Counted from the first letter of the stretch, positions 12,348-20,734 are shown. The stretch: 23,517 nucleotides of DNA from Treponema sp. (GCA_024691105.1 JAILNY010000072.1:1-23517), one strand, 5' to 3'. Numbers and translations are program-made. The notes: generated from the letters alone by a model not told the origin.

Positions 12348-14873
12348 TTATTTGATCTCAACATCTCCTGAAAAAATCCAGCCTTCATGTATATAATCAC
12401 CATTGTAATCTTCTACTGGCTTTGCAAGTTTAACTCGGATCCAAAAGCCTTCAACTCCATTATTTTTTTCTATATCGGGTTTAACTTCTAAAACATCTAT
12501 AGCTGTTCCTTTTGTAATTACAGACATTTCTCTGGAATAAACAGAATCACTTTGCTTTGGAACTATGTCTTTTCTTGCAATTATCTTCTTCATACGAATT
12601 TGATTTAATGTATAAGATTTAATTAACTTTTGTTTTTCACTGTTACTTGCAATTGAATAAGGAGTTCGATTTTTTTCATCCTTTACAAATACGTCCGCAC
12701 CATTTTGCAATAGAAATTCAACAACTTCAACAGAAGAGCTGCTGCAGGCTTCCATAAAATCTGTACCACCATAATAACCGCCGCAGGAATTTGGATCAGC
12801 GCCATATTTTATTAAAAGCTTAATAATTTCAAAATCCTGTTCTCTATGATTTGAATAATAGGCATTACAAACTGCAAGATACAATGGACTTTCTGAACAA
12901 TTATCATAATCAATAACACGCTCATTTGGATTTGTACCTGCTTCAAGCAGCAATTTTACGGTTTCCACATCATGCTTTTTTACGGCTGTCATCAGAACTG
13001 TATCTGTTTTACCAGATTTAGACTTTTGAGTTAAATCTGGCTTTTTATCAAGAACAAGTTTTATAAGCTCTTTGTTTTGAGAAAGAACAGCGCTCTTCAA
13101 AGGCCATCTGCCTTTTTCATCCTTTTCATTAATATCTTTACACTCTGCAAGAAGTTTTTTTGCTACAATTACATTTCCTGCTTCAAGTGCATCCTGGAGT
13201 GAATAATTTTTCTTGCCATCAATTTTTTCATCATACAAAATTCTTAAAGTTTCCGAACACTTCTGACCATGATAATAAATTGCAATCTCCATAGCATAAT
13301 CATAGGCATTCTTGCCTTCTGTATTTACATAACTTTTATCAGCGCCATTATCCAGTAAAAGCTGAACTACTTTTGAATTACGCACAGAAATCATCAAAAG
13401 AGAATCTTTTTTTTCACCCCAAAGAACCGAGAGATCTGCTCCATTTTTAATCAGTATTTCAACATCATCTGGCAAATCAAATTTGCTTGTACATGCAAGC
13501 TGAATAGGCGTAGAACCTTCGTTATTTCTGGCATTAATATCTACGCCTTTTTCAACCATCAATTGTACAAGCTCATTGTTAAGACCTTCACCTTCAATCC
13601 AGCATCCACTATCACTAATTCCATGAACCTCATGAGGAAGACTCCAGTACATCATCAAATGAAAAATATTATTGCCATCTTTAGTGCAGGCAGAAAAATC
13701 TGGTTTATAATCAAGATACAGTTTTACAACATCAAGTCTAGACTGGCTGGCTGCTACCGAAAATGGTGTATAGCCATAATTATCTTTAATGTTAATATCT
13801 GCACCATATTCAAGAAGAATTTTATAAACACTTATATCTTCTTCCTCTAAGGTATGTAAAACAGTTTCTTCATATTTGTTTTTAATATTTGGATTTGCAC
13901 CATGTTCAAGAAGATATTTAACAATTTCATAACTACTTTTATCAGCTGCAGTAAAAAGCGCTGTCTCTTTTGAATAATTACTTAGAGCATTTACTTTTGC
14001 ACCTTTTTCTACAAGAAGTTCAACAAGCTCAAGATTTTTTTTACCTGCAGCAAACATAAGTGGTGATTTACTTTCTTTTGGGAATTTGTTTGGATTTGCT
14101 TTGTAGTTCAGAAGAAGTTTTTCATAAGAAATAAAATCCTCTTGTGCCACAACATTCAAAGATGTTTCACCACGTTTATTTAATACGTCAACCTTTGCAC
14201 CCTTTTTTAAAAGATTTTCTGCAAAAACAAGAATTTCCTGTTCTTTATCTTTGTTACCGTGATAATAATCAATTATCAAATGAAGATAATTACTGTCAAT
14301 TAATTTTAAAGCCCAGAACTCATCTGCAAGTTTTTTATCCGCAACAAGTTTATCTATTACAGGCCGCGTATCGTCTCTTCTTTCCAGTAATTTTTTAATG
14401 TACGGAGCAACAGCCTTTATCATTCCAGGATCAGAATTTTCTTTTGCGGCTTTATACAAATCAAATTCATTAGAATTCCAGCTGTTTGCCTTTATCTTTA
14501 AGGCAGAAATCAAATTAAACATCTTTGGAGTTCCCGCTTCTGCGCAAACTAAAAGAACATCTAAACCTGATCTGTAATAAAGAATGTCTTCACCAAAGTT
14601 TTTAAACAAAAAGCTGACAACCGCATCATTTTTTAATCTGATATATTTTTCAAGAAAAGTAATTCCATCTTTTGTATCATTAAAATAAGATCTGATATCT
14701 TCATATTCTTCATCAGTCCAGGAATCATACGAAACCGAATCCAGCCTGATATCTTTTATTACTGAATTATCAAGCTTTACAATTCTTTCTTCAAAATCCC
14801 AGATCTCACCTGCAGACATCAAAAAAGAAGCAGCTACAAATAATGTAACTGCCATAACTAAACGTTTTACCAT
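12348..14873 (-). CDS. Secreted ankyrin-repeat protein with C-terminal SH3-like domain
   Basis: The 841-residue protein starts with a signal peptide (MVKRLVMAVTLFVAASFLMSA). A helical region without clear repeats runs to about residue 230. About fourteen ankyrin repeats then run to about residue 760, recognisable by units such as TALFTAADKSSYEIVKYLLE and GYTPFSVAASQSRLDVVKLY. Breaks occur around residues 400-430 and 540-560. The last 60 residues (VITKGTAIDVLEVKP... EGFWIRVKL... GWIFSGDVEIK) resemble a bacterial SH3 domain, which in other secreted proteins binds cell wall or protein ligands. Binding of other proteins in the periplasm or outside is likely; a specific target is not shown. The ATG follows AGGAAA. 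It comes 16 bases after an unknown small gene and ends the transcription block. Confidence 0.88.
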   Translation of the reverse strand: MVKRLVMAVTLFVAASFLMSAGEIWDFEERIVKLDNSVIKDIRLDSVSYDSWTDEEYEDIRSYFNDTKDGITFLEKYIRLKNDAVVSFLFKNFGEDILYYRSGLDVLLVCAEAGTPKMFNLISALKIKANSWNSNEFDLYKAAKENSDPGMIKAVAPYIKKLLERRDDTRPVIDKLVADKKLADEFWALKLIDSNYLHLIIDYYHGNKDKEQEILVFAENLLKKGAKVDVLNKRGETSLNVVAQEDFISYEKLLLNYKANPNKFPKESKSPLMFAAGKKNLELVELLVEKGAKVNALSNYSKETALFTAADKSSYEIVKYLLEHGANPNIKNKYEETVLHTLEEEDISVYKILLEYGADINIKDNYGYTPFSVAASQSRLDVVKLYLDYKPDFSACTKDGNNIFHLMMYWSLPHEVHGISDSGCWIEGEGLNNELVQLMVEKGVDINARNNEGSTPIQLACTSKFDLPDDVEILIKNGADLSVLWGEKKDSLLMISVRNSKVVQLLLDNGADKSYVNTEGKNAYDYAMEIAIYYHGQKCSETLRILYDEKIDGKKNYSLQDALEAGNVIVAKKLLAECKDINEKDEKGRWPLKSAVLSQNKELIKLVLDKKPDLTQKSKSGKTDTVLMTAVKKHDVETVKLLLEAGTNPNERVIDYDNCSESPLYLAVCNAYYSNHREQDFEIIKLLIKYGADPNSCGGYYGGTDFMEACSSSSVEVVEFLLQNGADVFVKDEKNRTPYSIASNSEKQKLIKSYTLNQIRMKKIIARKDIVPKQSDSVYSREMSVITKGTAIDVLEVKPDIEKNNGVEGFWIRVKLAKPVEDYNGDYIHEGWIFSGDVEIK

Positions 14874-14889
14874 AATTATTTCCTGAATG

Positions 14890-15339
14890 TTAAAATTTTG
14901 CTCTCACCTGTTCAGCTTTATTTTGTGTATTTATTTCAAACACGAGCTTTTCATTACCACAATCAAGCTGTGCCATAATCTTAAACTTTGCATTCGGAAG
15001 CAAAAAGTCAAACCAGTGTCTTTTGTGCGCAACCAGTTCAAAACCCTTAACATCAGTAAGACAGACAAACTGTTCCTTTGGTCCCTCGCCCTGCGATGCA
15101 ACTCTCATCATTGCACCCATCATTGACTCTGACGGATGAACGTAGAAATATACTTTTTTACTTTCGCAAAAAACCAGAAGGCCCCAGATTATATCTCCGC
15201 CTTCTGGCTTTAATCCCAGCTCAGAAAAAACTCTGCTGCCAGCAAGAATATTAACCATTTCTATACTGGTAACAGTTTCCCCAAACCGAGCCTTAAATTC
15301 TTCAAAAAACTGTTCTTTACCGTTATCAGTTTTATTCAT
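14890..15339 (-). CDS. Uncharacterised cytosolic protein of 149 residues
   Basis: I do not recognise a family. The protein has no signal peptide or membrane span. It has a helical start (EQFFEEFKARFGETVTSIEMVNI) followed by alternating strand-like segments (IIWGLLVFCESKKVYFYV, EQFVCLTDVKGFELV, FKIMAQLDCGNEKLVFEI). This is reminiscent of a small PH-like or beta-barrel domain, with no further support. The start is ATG at 15339 or GTG at 15342, six or three bases after the stop of the cyclophilin-FKBP gene, with no separate ribosome binding site, so translation is probably coupled. Confidence 0.75.
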   Translation of the reverse strand: MNKTDNGKEQFFEEFKARFGETVTSIEMVNILAGSRVFSELGLKPEGGDIIWGLLVFCESKKVYFYVHPSESMMGAMMRVASQGEGPKEQFVCLTDVKGFELVAHKRHWFDFLLPNAKFKIMAQLDCGNEKLVFEINTQNKAEQVRAKF

Positions 15340-15345
15340 CACAGT

Positions 15346-16368
15346 TTATTTTACAAGTGTAACATCAAAACAGATATATTCACCACCGGCAATTCCTACT
15401 TCTGGAATTCCGCGTGCACCATAACCAAGTTCTGGTGGAATAACAATCTTTCTTGTTTCACCAACTTTCATATCTGCAACCATCTGATCAAAGCCCTTAA
15501 TCATCTGACCTGCACCTGTTACAAACTGAAGTGGTTCATGTCCCTGTGGATGGAATTTCTTTGAAGCATCAAAGATAGCACCATCAACGCTGTAACCCTG
15601 ATATTCAACTGTTACATTTTTTCCGTTTCCAATTTTGTTACCAGAACCTTCTTTAATAATCTGATAGTAAATTCCGTTTTCTGTTTTTGTACAGCCTTCA
15701 ACTACTGCGGCAATTTTTGCCTGAGCAAAATCTTCTTTTGCTTTTTTTGCAACTGGAACAAGTCTGTCAAAGTCTGCCTGTGTTGCAGTAAATTTTTCTG
15801 CTTCAGCACCCTTACGGATAATTTTTACAGATTTAATTACATCATCCTGCTTAACTGCATCTACAACTTCCTGTCCGTTGATAACGATTCCAAAAATTGT
15901 ATGCTTGTAGTTCAACCATTCTGTAGGAACATGTGTAATAAAGAACTGGCTTCCGTTTGTATCAGAACCGGCATTTGCCATTGCAAGTTTTCCCGGTTTA
16001 TCAAATACCAATTCTTTTACTGGTTCATCAGGAAATTTGTATCCAGGACCACCACGACCTGTTCCTTCCGGATCTCCACCCTGAATCATAAAGTCTTTAA
16101 TTACACGATGAAATTTAAGCCCATCATAAAAATGTTTACCTTTTGCCGCATCAAGAGTGCCTTCTGCAAGACCAACAAAGTTTGTTACTGTAAGCGGTGT
16201 CTGTTTGTACAATAATTCAACAACAATTTCACCTTTTGATGTGCTGATCTCTGCAAATAATCCTTCTTTACCTTCAATTGCGCTCATAGTTTTTCTCCCT
16301 ACATTCTGTGCACAGCTTGTTGCCAAAACAACACAAGCCATCATCATTGAACAAATTATTTTTTTCAT
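15346..16368 (-). CDS. Cyclophilin-FKBP fusion peptidyl-prolyl isomerase lipoprotein
   Basis: A signal peptide with lipobox LATSC puts the lipidated cysteine at residue 19. Residues about 38-190 are a cyclophilin domain with active-site segments FHRVIKDFMIQGGD, MANAGSDTNGSQFFIT and WLNYKHTIFG (arginine, phenylalanines and tryptophan kept). After a helical linker, residues about 235-340 are an FKBP domain with VEYQGY, IFDASK, QMIKGFD, LGYGARG and FDVTLVK. Both catalytic pockets look intact. The protein should speed proline isomerisation of exported proteins at the membrane surface. From memory, cyclophilin-then-FKBP fusions have been described in treponemes. The ATG follows GGGGG. It lies in the block downstream of yidC and khpB, which suits a role in envelope protein folding. 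Confidence 0.93.
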   Translation of the reverse strand: MKKIICSMMMACVVLATSCAQNVGRKTMSAIEGKEGLFAEISTSKGEIVVELLYKQTPLTVTNFVGLAEGTLDAAKGKHFYDGLKFHRVIKDFMIQGGDPEGTGRGGPGYKFPDEPVKELVFDKPGKLAMANAGSDTNGSQFFITHVPTEWLNYKHTIFGIVINGQEVVDAVKQDDVIKSVKIIRKGAEAEKFTATQADFDRLVPVAKKAKEDFAQAKIAAVVEGCTKTENGIYYQIIKEGSGNKIGNGKNVTVEYQGYSVDGAIFDASKKFHPQGHEPLQFVTGAGQMIKGFDQMVADMKVGETRKIVIPPELGYGARGIPEVGIAGGEYICFDVTLVK

Positions 16369-16393
16369 ATTTCCCCCGATAAATTATCTGTTT

Positions 16394-17209
16394 TTAAAAT
16401 TGTTCTACAATAAAATCTTTTACTGCTCTGATTCGTGCTGTAAAAGATCTGTTCATTTTGCCTTCTAAAAATGACATCTGCATAAAATCAACGTTCATCG
16501 CAACATAGAAAAAATATCCGTCACCGACATCTACAGCAACAACTGCCATTTTAAAATCGTGCGGTTTTACAGCTTTTATAAAGCCATAAGACAAGTCACT
16601 CATATTTTCCATTTTCATTGCAACGCATTTGTCGTTTTTAAGATAATCAATTTTATATTCAGCTTTTCCAAAAGTGTGCTCATCAAGCAAAGCATAAACT
16701 GTATCGCCTTCTTTTCCTTCAGGGTCATCAGCGGCATATGGATATGGCGGATGCGCAACAGATACCTTTGTATTAATTCTAAAAGCCTCTTTATACAAAA
16801 CTTCGTAGCGCTTTCGTGTATTTGAATAATACATCATCCCTTTCATCTTTGAGATAGAACGTACAATTTTTGATACCGCCTCTACACTTGTATCGATCTT
16901 TGATTTATCCTGATTTTTGCTTTTTTCGATGAGAGTTTCTTTTGTTACGTAGAACAACGCCTCAGAAGCGTAACCGGTTTTGTCTGAATAGTTTCCAAAA
17001 ATGTAATTTTTGATTTCTTCAGAAAAAGCTGTCTGCGGAAGAAGTTCCACTTTATCGTCGCCTTTTTCAAGACGGTGTAAAGTTTCTCCCGCAGCCTTGT
17101 ATTTGTCCATATTTTCTGGCGAAAACTGGGCAAATACACAGTTGCTTGCAGCAGTAAATACCACTGCAAGAGAAATTAAAAACTTAGAAGTTTTTTTAAG
17201 CAGTTTCAT
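16394..17209 (-). CDS. Secreted protein of unknown function
   Basis: The 271-residue protein has a signal peptide (MKLLKKTSKFLISLAVVFTAASNCVFA) with likely cleavage after VFA, and no further membrane span. The mature part has no motif I recognise. It includes a KxRYEVLYKEAF segment, a proline/tyrosine-rich HPPYPYAADDPEG loop and a C-terminal strand-rich part (FKMAVVAVDVGDGYFFYVAMNVDFMQM). The ATG at 17209 is preferred: AAAGGA in the end of khpB is eight bases upstream, and the codon overlaps the khpB stop as TAATG. The ATG two codons earlier is too close to that site. Tight coupling to khpB and its place before the isomerase suggest a cell-envelope role; this is only inference. Confidence 0.8.
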   Translation of the reverse strand: MKLLKKTSKFLISLAVVFTAASNCVFAQFSPENMDKYKAAGETLHRLEKGDDKVELLPQTAFSEEIKNYIFGNYSDKTGYASEALFYVTKETLIEKSKNQDKSKIDTSVEAVSKIVRSISKMKGMMYYSNTRKRYEVLYKEAFRINTKVSVAHPPYPYAADDPEGKEGDTVYALLDEHTFGKAEYKIDYLKNDKCVAMKMENMSDLSYGFIKAVKPHDFKMAVVAVDVGDGYFFYVAMNVDFMQMSFLEGKMNRSFTARIRAVKDFIVEQF

Positions 17210-17895
17210 TAACATAATCCTTTAAAGATAACGCGTACCTGCTTATATAAACCATCTCCTTCGCTTTTAGTTTCAATATCTGGAATATCATTTAATGTTG
17301 TGTGGATAATTCTTCTCTCAAATGGATTCATTGGCTCAAGAAGAACCGAGTTTCTGCTTGAACGAACCTTGTCAGCTGTTGTGTATGCAAGGCGAACAAG
17401 TGACTCTTCGCGGCGGATACGATAATTTTCTGTATCAAGAATTACGCGAACTTCTTCGTGACCAAGACGGACTGCATAAACGTTTGCCAAAAGCTGAAGT
17501 GCATCAAGGTTTTTACCCTTACGTCCAATCAAAATTGATGAACTTGCAGATTCAAGCTTAATACCAAGCTTGCTTTCTTCACGGAACATTATATCAACTT
17601 TTGCTTCGTAGCCCATTTTCTCTACAACTTCTTTAATAAAAGTTGTAAGCTTCTGTTCAAATTCACCCTGTGGAACAGGATCTGCAATTTTCTTTGAAGA
17701 ATAACCTGCTTTATTTCCTGTTGTTTTTACAGAATCTTCTGTATGAACACGGATTTTTACAAATCCCTTCTTAAACAAAGAATTTTTCTGAGTTTCAAGA
17801 ATTTCTACATCAAACTGATCTCTTTCAAGACCAAGTTCTGTAGCAGCTTTTTCAATCGCTTCTTTTTCAGTTTTACCTTCGTATTCGTAAACCAT
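17209..17895 (-). CDS. khpB: KhpB/Jag RNA-binding protein
   Basis: The 228-residue protein has the standard three parts. A Jag_N domain occupies residues 1-50 (YEGKTEKEAIEKAATELGL). A KH domain spans about 80-150 with the RNA-binding loop IGRKGKNLDALQ. An R3H domain spans about 150-215 with the motif ERRIIH. KhpB binds RNA, usually with KhpA, and affects cell division and envelope growth in several bacteria. It almost always follows yidC, as it does here. A GGGGAAG site precedes the ATG. A strong stem-loop lies between yidC and this gene. The protein is of normal length with no defect. Confidence 0.93.
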   Translation of the reverse strand: MVYEYEGKTEKEAIEKAATELGLERDQFDVEILETQKNSLFKKGFVKIRVHTEDSVKTTGNKAGYSSKKIADPVPQGEFEQKLTTFIKEVVEKMGYEAKVDIMFREESKLGIKLESASSSILIGRKGKNLDALQLLANVYAVRLGHEEVRVILDTENYRIRREESLVRLAYTTADKVRSSRNSVLLEPMNPFERRIIHTTLNDIPDIETKSEGDGLYKQVRVIFKGLC

Positions 17896-17913
17896 TTTCT
17901 TCCCCTATAATTT

Positions 17914-17943
17914 ATCAGCACAGATTATAAAACCCGTGCTGAT
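17914..17943 (-). other. Stem-loop between yidC and khpB
   Basis: ATCAGCAC and GTGCTGAT form a perfect 8-bp stem with a 14-base loop in the 54-base gap. No T run follows on the minus strand, so it is more likely an RNA processing or stability element, or a partial attenuator, than a terminator. It lies just upstream of the khpB ribosome binding site. Confidence 0.55.
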
Positions 17944-17949
17944 CCAGTT

Positions 17950-19770
17950 TTATCGTTTCTTTCCTTTCTTAGGAAATTTTATTACGTTTGAATTTTCAGA
18001 CTTAGCAGAACTTTCAGCCTTTTTCTTTGCCATTACTTTATTAATAATAAGCTGCTGTCCCATCTGAATAATATTACTTATTGTCCAGAACAACAAAAGT
18101 CCTGACGGAGCGTTGTAGAACATAAAAGTAAAGATTATCGGAAGACCGTAAGTCATAAACTTCATTGTACCGGCATTCTGTCCAGCTGCAGCACCTGCTC
18201 CACCCATCTGTGTAATTTTTCCGTAGAACAACTGAGAGAACAGATAAATAATCGGCAACACTCTCAAACAGTTTCCAGTAAATCCTGTGATAAAAGGAAT
18301 ATCTCTATTCCAAGACCAAACACTGTCACCAATAGAAAGGTCATCAATCCAGCCCTTAATAAAACCGGCACCACGGAATTCAAAGTAATTATTGAACAAG
18401 TCATACATCGCAAAAAGTGCAAGCATCTGGAAAATCATCGGTAAACATCCAGACATCGGATTGTAACCAGAAGACTGATAAAGCTTTGCAGTTTCTTCCT
18501 GAAGTTTCTGTGGATTGTCCTTATACTTATTCTGAATAGCCTGAATCTTTGGCTGCATTTCCTGCATCTTTAAAGTTCCAAGAGAAGACTTTAATGTAAG
18601 CGGGAACAATACAATTTTAAGGATTACAGTCATTATGATAATAGAAACACCCCAGTTAGGAATAAATCTATAAATCAACTGCATAATCCATTTTAAGATG
18701 ACTTCAAGCCAGCCCAAGAAACTATTTGTCTGAAGAGCATCAACAATTTTTCTTCCTTCAATGCCAAAACCATTTGTAGCAGCAGAACTATATTTTTTAA
18801 GTTCTTTTTCGTTTCTTGGTCCTACATAAATAAAGTATGAATCGTTTACTCTCTTTTCTGTAATTTCTTTTCTCTCAAAGAAATTCTGGGCATTAGCCAT
18901 ATCAAAATTTTCTTTTGCTGTTGAATAATATACTTCGTTTAAGATTTCTGGATTTTCAGGAATTACAAGTTCACAGAAATATTTTCCGCCGATTCCTGCC
19001 CAGGTAAAATCTTTACCGTATTTTTTAAACTGTTTTTCGTTTAAAGGAATACGTTTTGCTTTGCTTCCGTTGTGTGCAATAAATGTACGGTTTTCGTAAC
19101 GGTCTTTCTTTGAATCATAGAAAGGTCCAATCTGTGGCGAAGTTCTTAAAGTGTAAGAAACTTTTTTTCCTTCTGCTGCATCAAAACTTAAACCAGAAAA
19201 ATCATCTGAACCGTCAATCATGATATTCATTTTGAAAACATAATCATCCGGCATAAATGTATACTGTTTTACAAGTGTATAACCGTCATACTTTTTTGCA
19301 AATGCAATTTTTTTCTGACCCTTTTCGTCAACAGGAAACTCTTTTACAATGAACAAATCATTGATAATATCTTTATCATTTGTTCCAAAGTTCACAGCAA
19401 AAGCTCTGTTCTTTGCAGAAATATTTTCTGCCATCTGAACAAATTCTTTTGTCTTTACATCTTTGTGTTCAAGAAGTTCAATTCCTGTAACATCGCCACC
19501 GCGATTTGTAAATGTAACTTTAATCTTATTTGTTTCAATTACAAAAGTCTGCTCAGCAATTACTTCATTTTCTTCAGAAGCTTCTTTAATTTCCGGTTCA
19601 TTACCAGAAAGCTCTGCAGGTTTTTCTGTAACATTTTCTGCTGATTCAGTCTGTTCAACTGTAGTCGTATTTTCTACCGGTTTTGGAGAAAAGAATTTTG
19701 AAGAAACAAACACATAAGCAAAAAGTACTAATCCAGAAAGTACTACAGCTAAAATTGAATTTTTATTCAT
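17950..19770 (-). CDS. yidC: Membrane protein insertase YidC
   Basis: The 606-residue protein has the layout of YidC from double-membrane bacteria. One N-terminal span (NSILAVVLSGLVLFAYVFV) is followed by an acidic linker and a large periplasmic domain to about residue 365. The conserved five-span YidC/Oxa1 core then contains WGVSIIIMTVILKIVLFPLT with the groove arginine position occupied by Lys, the cytoplasmic helical hairpin (MQEMQPKIQAIQNKY...) and SGCLPMIFQMLALFAMY. The tail is basic (KFPKKGKKR), suited to ribosome contact. The protein inserts proteins into the inner membrane, alone or with SecYEG. The ATG at 19770 is preferred over an in-frame TTG at 19794, since GGAG lies seven bases before it. 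It follows yidD by 73 bases. Confidence 0.96.
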   Translation of the reverse strand: MNKNSILAVVLSGLVLFAYVFVSSKFFSPKPVENTTTVEQTESAENVTEKPAELSGNEPEIKEASEENEVIAEQTFVIETNKIKVTFTNRGGDVTGIELLEHKDVKTKEFVQMAENISAKNRAFAVNFGTNDKDIINDLFIVKEFPVDEKGQKKIAFAKKYDGYTLVKQYTFMPDDYVFKMNIMIDGSDDFSGLSFDAAEGKKVSYTLRTSPQIGPFYDSKKDRYENRTFIAHNGSKAKRIPLNEKQFKKYGKDFTWAGIGGKYFCELVIPENPEILNEVYYSTAKENFDMANAQNFFERKEITEKRVNDSYFIYVGPRNEKELKKYSSAATNGFGIEGRKIVDALQTNSFLGWLEVILKWIMQLIYRFIPNWGVSIIIMTVILKIVLFPLTLKSSLGTLKMQEMQPKIQAIQNKYKDNPQKLQEETAKLYQSSGYNPMSGCLPMIFQMLALFAMYDLFNNYFEFRGAGFIKGWIDDLSIGDSVWSWNRDIPFITGFTGNCLRVLPIIYLFSQLFYGKITQMGGAGAAAGQNAGTMKFMTYGLPIIFTFMFYNAPSGLLLFWTISNIIQMGQQLIINKVMAKKKAESSAKSENSNVIKFPKKGKKR

Positions 19771-19824
19771 CGAATAACTCCATTGATAAAACAACGCAAC
19801 CCGCTTTTAAATACGCGTCCGTTG

Positions 19825-19848
19825 AATAAATTCCGGCCCGGATTTATT
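19825..19848 (-). other. Stem-loop over the yidD stop codon
   Basis: AATAAATTCCGG and CCGGATTTATT are nearly perfect inverted arms with one bulged base, overlapping the yidD stop at 19844-19846. There is no T run after it on the minus strand. It may protect or process the message between yidD and yidC. Confidence 0.45.
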
Positions 19849-20071
19849 TTTCCGGAACCGGATCATAGCCGCCTTTACATAGCGGATTACATCGAAGAAT
19901 TCTTTTGATTGAATACATGCTCCCCTTAACAGGGCCATGTTTTTTTAATGCCTGCAGGGCATACTCCGAGCATGACGGATAAAACCTGCAGCACGGTCTT
20001 TTAAGAGGAGAAATACAGACTTGATAAGCACGAATAAATAAAGAGAAAAATTTTACAAAAAAATTCCTCAT
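19844..20071 (-). CDS. yidD: Membrane protein insertion efficiency factor YidD
   Basis: This 75-residue protein has the full YidD signature: an N-terminal amphipathic segment (FFVKFFSLFIRAYQVCISPL), then the cysteine motif CCRFYPSCSEYALQAL and the end motif CNPLCKGGYDPVP. YidD is bound to the inner face of the membrane and helps YidC-dependent insertion. Its ATG overlaps the rnpA stop by four bases (ATGA), so translation is coupled, and yidC follows. This rpmH-rnpA-yidD-yidC-jag order is very widely conserved. Confidence 0.95.
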   Translation of the reverse strand: MRNFFVKFFSLFIRAYQVCISPLKRPCCRFYPSCSEYALQALKKHGPVKGSMYSIKRILRCNPLCKGGYDPVPEK

Positions 20072-20430
20072 TCTTTTAATAATCCTGCCTTTTCACATAA
20101 TGTACGAAATTGAACACACCTTGTGCTGAACGAGTCATTTCCGGGATACACTAAAAATAAAATATCGTATCCGGTGTTCAGGAATGTTTTTGTTAATCGA
20201 TAAGCTTCACGACTATAACGCTTTGAAGCGTTGCGCTCCACAGCATTGCCATAGCCGCGCGGAAGAGGAAAGGCTATTCTGTTGCAATTTTTATTATTTT
20301 CAAGAAAAAATAATTTTGCCCCAGAAATGCTAACCCTTCTTCCATTTTTAAACAGATTGTGAAACTCAATAGGATTTTTAATCATTTCCTTTCTGGAAAA
20401 TTTTCCTACCGTTGCCAAGTCTGTTTTCAT
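20068..20430 (-). CDS. rnpA: Ribonuclease P protein component
   Basis: The 120-residue basic protein helps the RNase P RNA cut the 5' leader from tRNA precursors. The family pattern is visible from FSRKEMIKNPIEFHNLFKNGRR through IAFPLPRGYGNAVERNASKRYSREAYR to YDILFLVYPG. In the usual RNR motif (RNRxKRxxRE) the second arginine is replaced by alanine (RNASKRYSRE), and the preceding KK/RK is RG. The start at 20430 has no strong ribosome binding site and is 18 bases after rpmH; a methionine at residue 16 is less likely because FSRKE belongs to the fold. Confidence 0.92.
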   Translation of the reverse strand: MKTDLATVGKFSRKEMIKNPIEFHNLFKNGRRVSISGAKLFFLENNKNCNRIAFPLPRGYGNAVERNASKRYSREAYRLTKTFLNTGYDILFLVYPGNDSFSTRCVQFRTLCEKAGLLKE

Positions 20431-20448
20431 GTCTTCATCTACTTAGAA

Positions 20449-20604
20449 TTAATACTTCTTATGTTCGTCAGCTACAGTAAGCTTTCTGCGTCCCTTAGCA
20501 CGTCTTCTAGCAAGAACTTTACGTCCACCTTTTGTGGCCATTCTGGCGCGGAATCCGAATTTTCTGTTACGCTTTACTTTGCTTGGTTGATATGTCCTTA
20601 ACAT
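20449..20604 (-). CDS. rpmH: 50S ribosomal protein L34
   Basis: This gene encodes 51 residues. The protein starts MLRTYQPSKVKRNRKFGFRA and continues with RMATKGGRKVLARRRAKGRRKL, the unmistakable L34 pattern. A short C-terminal extension (TVADEHKKY) goes slightly past the usual 44 to 46 residues. AAGGAG lies eight bases before the ATG. The promoter is at 20669-20698, and a terminator-like hairpin sits in the leader just before the ribosome binding site. rnpA follows by 18 bases. L34 is a small rRNA-binding protein of the large subunit. Confidence 0.97.
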   Translation of the reverse strand: MLRTYQPSKVKRNRKFGFRARMATKGGRKVLARRRAKGRRKLTVADEHKKY

Positions 20605-20621
20605 GGCATATACTCCTTATC

Positions 20622-20639
20622 AAAAAGGGCCGAAGGCCC
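20622..20639 (-). terminator. Terminator-like hairpin in the rpmH leader
   Basis: On the minus strand GGGCC-TTC-GGCCC (20627-20639) is followed by five T (20622-20626) and then, within a few bases, the rpmH ribosome binding site. It may end transcription from dciA, or act as an attenuator inside the leader of rpmH. Confidence 0.6.
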
Positions 20640-20668
20640 AAAAATTTTTCACTAAAAATTAGTAAGAA

Positions 20669-20698
20669 AATATAACATTATTTTTCTTTATTGGTCAA
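20669..20698 (-). promoter_or_regulatory. Promoter of the rpmH-rnpA-yidD-yidC group
   Basis: On the minus strand TTGACC (20693-20698, five of six), an 18-base spacer and TATATT (20669-20674, five of six) with an extended TG at one base before the -10. This is the best promoter seen in the window. The leader would be about 58 bases and includes the GGGCC hairpin. Confidence 0.75.
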
Positions 20699-20734
20699 CT
20701 GCAAAACGACCATTTTTCAAATTTTATACACTTT

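Noticed and set aside
19771..19794. Upstream TTG start for yidC
   Set aside because: The ATG at 19770 has a GGAG seven bases upstream and starts the membrane span at the usual place.
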